Shown piece by piece: positions 7,098 through 10,930 of a stretch of 10,930 bases of DNA (position 1 is its first letter; each line of letters begins with the position of its first letter). The notes beneath the pieces are model-generated. The model searched no databases. It was not told the origin of the DNA and worked only from the letters and a program-made list of their open reading frames with translations. Location of the stretch: contig CALVSV010000042.1 in assembly GCA_944359595.1 (NCBI GenBank), positions 1-10,930 on the forward strand. Reading direction: 5' to 3'. The position numbers and the translations under genes were made by a program. The stretch comes from an uncultured Bacilli bacterium. GTDB taxonomy: Bacteria > Bacillota_I > Bacilli_A > RF39 > UBA660.

Positions 7098-9453
7098 TAC
7101 AAATAATAGACATAAACCTATAATGGGTGGTCCTGGAATGAGAGGAACAGGAGAAAAACCTAAAAACTTTAAAAAGTCAGTTATTAGATTGATTAAAGAA
7201 CTAAAATCATTTAGAGTTCTTATAATACTTTCATTAATTTTAGCTATGGCTAGTTCAGTATTATCTATTTTTGCTCCTAATAAATTGTCTGATTTAACTG
7301 ATCAAATATCAGAAGGATTAGTAGTAAATATAGATAATTTAAAAGAAATTACAACAAACGTTACAACAAATTTAGATGAAGAAAAAATTAGTGAAACTAT
7401 CCCACAAATTTTAAATATAAAATTAGATGAAGATACAATATCTAATATAATGATATCTAAAGATATATCAGAAAATGATAAGATAGCTTTTCAAAAATTT
7501 ATTACTTCTAATTTAGGACAAGATAACATGCTTATAGAAATTACAAAATTACCAGAAAGCATACTTGAAATCATTTTAGCTGATTCTATTTATGATGACG
7601 TTGCTGTTTCAACAGAAGATAAGTTAGCTTTAATAAATGTATCAAAAGAGTTAGAAGATTCTAAAAATATAAGTGATATAAATATTCCTAGTAGTATTGA
7701 ACAAATATTATTTAAAAGTTTTACAATAGATAATATTACAATAACTAGTAATGATCAATTAAAATTTTTAAAAGTATTTTCTACTATTGATAGTGATAAT
7801 ATAGAAGCAGAAGAGTTATATAAAAAAATAGATGAAATGCCTAAAAACATACAAAAGGCTGTAGAACCAAATATGAATATGGAAAAAATAAAAAGTATAA
7901 CTATATTTTTGGTGATTATATATGTATGTAGTGCATTATTTATGTATATTCAATCATTATCTATGACTGACGTTGCTAATAAATTTGCTAAAAAATTAAG
8001 AAGTAGAATATCAGTTAAAATAAATAAATTACCTCTTAAATATTTTGATAGAAATTCAACTGGTGATGTATTATCAAGAGTTACAAACGACATAGATATT
8101 ATCGCACAAACAATGAATCAATCACTTGCATCATTAGTTAGCGCGACAACACTTTTTATAGGAACTATAGTAATGATGTTTATAACAAATTATATTATGG
8201 CAATAACTGCTATATTATCAAGCCTAATTGGATTTATATTTATGTTTATGGTACTTAATAAATCTCAAAAATATTTTGTATCTAGACAAGTTGAATTAGG
8301 AAACTTAAATGGTCATATTGAAGAAGTATATTCTGGGTTGAATGTAGTAAAAACTTATAATGGTAAAAATCAATCTAATCAAAAATTTGATCTATATAAT
8401 AAAAAAGTATATGAAGCAGATAGAAAAAGTCAATTTTTATCTGGACTTATGCAACCACTTATGATATTTATAGGTAATTTTGGGTACGTTGCAGTTTGTA
8501 TTGTTGGAGCTCTTCTTGTTATGAATGATATTATAAGTTTTGGTGTTATAGTTGCATTCATCTCATATGTTAGATTGTTTACATCACCATTATCTCAAAT
8601 AGCTCAAGCTATGACTAGTTTACAATCAACTGCAGCAGCTGGTGAAAGGGTATTTGAATTTGTTGATGAAAAAGAGATGGTTGACGAATCATCATTTACT
8701 CATAAATTAGATTTAGAACAAGCAAAAGGAAAAATTGAATTTAAAAATGTTGTATTTAAATATGATGGAAATGATAAACCAACAATAAATGATTTTAGTG
8801 CAATAGCTAAGCCAGGTCAAAAAATAGCTATAGTAGGACCAACTGGCGCTGGTAAAACTACAATTGTTAATTTGCTTATGAAATTTTATGAAATTAATTC
8901 TGGTGACATTGTAATAGATGGTGTATCTATAAATGATTTAACTAGAGAAAATATTCATGATCTATTTACTATGGTATTACAAGATACTTGGTTATTTAAT
9001 GGTACCGTAAAAGAAAATATTATTTATAATAGAGAAGATATAAGCGATGAAAAAGTAAAAGAAGTATGTAGAATTGTTGGATTAGATCACTTTATTAAAA
9101 CATTACCACATGGATATGATTCTATGATAGGCGATAATGATAGTGTATCTGCAGGTCAAAGACAATTATTAACTATAGCTCGTGGTATGATTAAAAATTC
9201 ACCATATTTAATTCTTGATGAAGCAACATCTAATGTCGATACAAGAACAGAAGAACTTGTTCAAAAAGCTATGGATAAATTAACAGAAGGTAGAACATCA
9301 TTTATAATCGCACATAGATTATCTACTATTAAAAATGCAGATTTAATTTTAGTTATTAAGAATGGTAATATAATAGAACAAGGAAATCATAATGCATTAA
9401 TGAAGAAAAATGGTTTTTATGCAGATTTATATAATTCACAATTTGAACTATAA
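7090..9453 (+). CDS. ABC exporter half-transporter with large extracytoplasmic insert (heterodimer subunit 2)
   Basis: The protein has 787 residues, about 200 more than a standard half-transporter. After a cytoplasmic Gly/Arg-rich leader, TM1 lies at about 43-63. An acidic, hydrophilic insert (about 64-266) follows before TM2 (267-289), so the insert should face outside. The remaining helices end near 510. In the ATPase domain, Walker A is GPTGAGKTT (583-591), the Q-loop is Q631, Walker B is YLILDEATSNVD with catalytic E711, and the H-loop is H742. The signature is degenerate: VSAGQ (686-690) in place of LSGGQ. These features complement the upstream subunit, so the consensus ATP site uses this protein's Walker motifs with the partner's ISGGQ. 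Inserts at this position occur in many Firmicutes exporters of this type; their role is not established as far as I know. Confidence 0.95.
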   Translation: MANTNNRHKPIMGGPGMRGTGEKPKNFKKSVIRLIKELKSFRVLIILSLILAMASSVLSIFAPNKLSDLTDQISEGLVVNIDNLKEITTNVTTNLDEEKISETIPQILNIKLDEDTISNIMISKDISENDKIAFQKFITSNLGQDNMLIEITKLPESILEIILADSIYDDVAVSTEDKLALINVSKELEDSKNISDINIPSSIEQILFKSFTIDNITITSNDQLKFLKVFSTIDSDNIEAEELYKKIDEMPKNIQKAVEPNMNMEKIKSITIFLVIIYVCSALFMYIQSLSMTDVANKFAKKLRSRISVKINKLPLKYFDRNSTGDVLSRVTNDIDIIAQTMNQSLASLVSATTLFIGTIVMMFITNYIMAITAILSSLIGFIFMFMVLNKSQKYFVSRQVELGNLNGHIEEVYSGLNVVKTYNGKNQSNQKFDLYNKKVYEADRKSQFLSGLMQPLMIFIGNFGYVAVCIVGALLVMNDIISFGVIVAFISYVRLFTSPLSQIAQAMTSLQSTAAAGERVFEFVDEKEMVDESSFTHKLDLEQAKGKIEFKNVVFKYDGNDKPTINDFSAIAKPGQKIAIVGPTGAGKTTIVNLLMKFYEINSGDIVIDGVSINDLTRENIHDLFTMVLQDTWLFNGTVKENIIYNREDISDEKVKEVCRIVGLDHFIKTLPHGYDSMIGDNDSVSAGQRQLLTIARGMIKNSPYLILDEATSNVDTRTEELVQKAMDKLTEGRTSFIIAHRLSTIKNADLILVIKNGNIIEQGNHNALMKKNGFYADLYNSQFEL

Positions 9454-9479
9454 CAAATAAATATATATAAAAATTGAGT

Positions 9480-9499
9480 ACAGGATAAACGCATGAGAA
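9480..9499 (+). repeat. Left terminal inverted repeat of the IS
   Basis: acaggataaacgcatgagaa is the exact reverse complement of 10833-10852. IS ends of the ISAs1 family typically start with CAGG, so the true tip is probably position 9481 and the outer A may be chance. Confidence 0.92.
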
Positions 9500-9513
9500 A
9501 TTATGCGTTTTTT
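9487..9513 (+). terminator. Terminator-like hairpin built from the IS left end
   Basis: AAACGCAT (9487-9494), inside the left inverted repeat, pairs with ATGCGTTT (9503-9510) across an 8-nt loop. The T run continues to 9513. It would end exporter-operon transcription and shield the transposase from readthrough. No other terminator is visible between the exporter stop codon (9453) and this hairpin. Confidence 0.7.
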
Positions 9514-9552
9514 GTGGTATTATTAATATAAAGAAGAAAAGGTGGTAACAGA

Positions 9553-10818
9553 ATGGCAAAAAAATCAAAAAAATTGGAGGAAATAAGAGATATGGTAAAA
9601 GAATTAAATATAAATTACGAAGAAATAGATTTAAGTGTATTAAATAATTTTGTGACAATTACTAAGAGATTAGATGACGCAAGAATCCAATATAAAATAA
9701 AGCATAATATGAGTGATATTATAATTATTACTTTACTTGGACTATTAGCTAATGCTAACACTTGGATTGAAATACATTGTTTTGCAGTATCACATGAAAA
9801 ATGGTTGAAAACATTTTTAGAATTACCATCTGGCATACCATCTCATGATACAATTCAAAGAGTGATTGCAATTATTAATCCATCTGCTTTATATACAAGT
9901 ACTGTTAAATATCTTATAAATTTAATTGATAATTTAGCAACTAAAACAAAAGAGAAAGATATAAAAAGTATGGATGGAAAGACAATAAATGGAAGTTCAA
10001 GAAGTGAATTAATAACTGATAAAATTTTACCTGCAAATGTAATGAGTATTTATTCTCATGATTATGGTATGTCTATAATTCAAGATTTTATAGAGGACAA
10101 ATCAAATGAAATACCCATGGGTCCAAAATTAATAAAACAATTAAACTTAAGTAACTCTATAATAACAGCAGATGCTTTAAACACTAAAAAAGAAACCGTG
10201 AAAGCTATAATTAAAGCTAAAGGAGACTATGTTTTAGCATTAAAAGCCAACCAAGGAACTATGTATCAGGAAGTAAGTGAATACTTCCGTGATACTGATT
10301 TATTAAAAGATTTAGAATATTATTCAGAAACAGAAAAATCTCATAGTAAATATATTAAACGAGAATATTATATGAATAGTAATATAAATTGGATAACAAA
10401 TTATGAAGAATGGAAAAACATTAAATCTATAGGTTATGAAAGAAAAACGATAGTATTTTTAAACAATGATAAAAAGATAATTGAAGAAAGATTTTTTATT
10501 ATAAGTTTTGAAAATGATATAAGAATGTTTGCAGATGCAGTAAGAAAACACTGGGGAATTGAAAATAATTTACATGCACCACTAGATATTGTTTTTAAGG
10601 AAGATAACAATACAACGTTAGAAAAAAATGGAGCAAAAAACTTAAGTATTTTAAAAAGAATTGCATTAAATATAATTAAATTAGTACAATGTTTTTATAA
10701 CATTAGTTTAAAATTAATTAGATATAAAATTTCTATGAATACTGAAGAAGAATTAGAAAAAATATTCAAAACTATTAATACAACACAAATTAAGTCTATG
10801 CTTGAAAATCAAGCATAG
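9553..10818 (+). CDS. ISAs1-family DDE transposase
   Basis: The protein has 421 residues. An N-terminal DDE_Tnp_1-associated domain (about 35-115) includes the typical run LELPSGIPSHDTIQRV. The catalytic core follows, with D141 in SMDGKTING, D207 in IITADAL and E337 in RKHWGIENNLH, giving a complete DDE triad. GDYVLALKANQ (about 225) is the other family hallmark. The usual LHW after the catalytic glutamate reads LHA here. The start ATG follows AGGTGG at about 8 nt. There is no frameshift or internal stop, so the enzyme could be active. Confidence 0.95.
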   Translation: MAKKSKKLEEIRDMVKELNINYEEIDLSVLNNFVTITKRLDDARIQYKIKHNMSDIIIITLLGLLANANTWIEIHCFAVSHEKWLKTFLELPSGIPSHDTIQRVIAIINPSALYTSTVKYLINLIDNLATKTKEKDIKSMDGKTINGSSRSELITDKILPANVMSIYSHDYGMSIIQDFIEDKSNEIPMGPKLIKQLNLSNSIITADALNTKKETVKAIIKAKGDYVLALKANQGTMYQEVSEYFRDTDLLKDLEYYSETEKSHSKYIKREYYMNSNINWITNYEEWKNIKSIGYERKTIVFLNNDKKIIEERFFIISFENDIRMFADAVRKHWGIENNLHAPLDIVFKEDNNTTLEKNGAKNLSILKRIALNIIKLVQCFYNISLKLIRYKISMNTEEELEKIFKTINTTQIKSMLENQA

Positions 10819-10823
10819 ACTTA
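10791..10823. other. 15-bp perfect hairpin spanning the transposase stop codon
   Basis: taagtctatgcttga (10791-10805) pairs without mismatch with 10809-10823, leaving a 3-nt AAA loop. The right arm contains the TAG stop (10816-10818). No good T tract follows on either strand, so it is not a textbook terminator. It could act on mRNA stability, or as structure limiting transposase expression from transcripts entering from outside. Confidence 0.7.
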
Positions 10824-10832
10824 TTTAAAAAA

Positions 10833-10852
10833 TTCTCATGCGTTTATCCTGT
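10833..10852 (-). repeat. Right terminal inverted repeat of the IS
   Basis: ttctcatgcgtttatcctgt is the exact reverse complement of 9480-9499. Unlike the left end, no internal second copy of the arm lies next to it, so no terminator hairpin forms here. Confidence 0.92.
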
Positions 10853-10875
10853 TAAATTGTAAAGGAGAATTGTTT

Positions 10876-10930
10876 ATGAATAATAACTATTATCAAAATC
10901 CAATAATAGACGATAAAACATATAATAATC
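10876..10930 (+). CDS. Start of a hypothetical protein, truncated by the window end
   Basis: An ATG at 10876 follows AAAGGAG (10861-10867) at 8 nt and stays open to the window edge, giving MNNNYYQNPIIDDKTYNN. The Asn/Tyr-rich start gives no family assignment and is not a signal peptide so far as it can be read. The right end of the IS lies only 9 nt before its ribosome site, so any native promoter closer than that has been displaced. Confidence 0.6.
   Translation, partial: MNNNYYQNPIIDDKTYNN

Larger units (their letters stand above)
9480..10852 (+). mobile_element. Complete ISAs1-family insertion sequence, about 1.37 kb
   Basis: Perfect 20-bp inverted repeats bound a single transposase gene whose product matches the ISAs1 family, and the length is normal for it. 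The element sits in the gap between the exporter operon and the gene starting at 10876. No exact 8-10 bp target duplication flanks it: the left flank ends aaattgagta and the right begins ttaaattgta, sharing only AAATTG out of register. The element looks intact and possibly active. Confidence 0.9.

Noticed and set aside
9356..9658. Minus-strand open frame across the IS left boundary
   Set aside because: It spans the end of the exporter gene, the IS end and the transposase start. The product is a low-complexity hydrophobic string typical of reversed AT-rich coding DNA.
10802..10828. Outward promoter at the IS right end driving the 10876 gene (TTGAAA ... TATTTA-like)
   Set aside because: The match is weak, the spacing is poor, and the -35 overlaps the hairpin at the stop codon. 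It is not better than the background expected in AT-rich DNA.
1..10930. tRNA, rRNA or phage-defence operon
   Set aside because: No cloverleaf or rRNA sequence was seen. The only defence-like gene is the broken DUF1016 remnant with no partner in the window.

Overview
The window is strongly AT-rich. Every intact gene ends in TAA or TAG, initiation sites carry clear GGAGG-type ribosome binding sites, and tryptophan is read from TGG. One gene is a good match to SleC, the cortex-lytic germination enzyme of clostridia. Together with heterodimeric ABC exporter and MarR genes of Firmicutes type, this points to a low-GC, spore-forming Bacillota (Clostridia or a near relative). The species cannot be named from the sequence.

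Layout. (1) Positions 2-639 hold the decayed 3' part of a DUF1016 (YhcG-like, PDDEXK) nuclease gene, broken by a one-base deletion in an A8 run and by a CAA-to-TAA type nonsense change. A strong bidirectional hairpin terminator follows. (2) Positions 725-3102 hold a divergent pair sharing a 71-nt intergenic region. Leftward is a protein with two peptidoglycan-binding domains and four LysM repeats; rightward is a SleC-like lytic transglycosylase. Neither has a visible signal peptide, as expected for proteins made in the mother cell or forespore and built into the spore. (3) Positions 3190-4757 hold an unrecognised 310-residue soluble protein followed at 11 nt by a DedA-family membrane protein. 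They sit behind a good sigma-A-type promoter and are closed by a perfect hairpin terminator. (4) Positions 4872-9453 hold a MarR regulator and two ABC half-transporters, in an operon typical of a MarR-controlled multidrug-type exporter. The two half-transporters are complementary: one carries the degenerate Walker B and H-loop, the other the degenerate signature, so they should form one heterodimer with one active ATP site. The second carries a roughly 200-residue extracytoplasmic insert with internal repeats. (5) Positions 9480-10852 hold a complete, apparently intact ISAs1-family insertion sequence with 20-bp perfect terminal inverted repeats. It lies between the exporter operon and the start of another gene, which runs off the window at 10930.

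I see no convincing new multi-gene system. The items most worth a second look are: the SleC homologue that seems to lack the family's cysteine pair; the mirrored promoter-like motif between the two spore-type genes; the repeat-built insert of the second ABC subunit; the unknown DedA partner; and the IS left end that doubles as a terminator.
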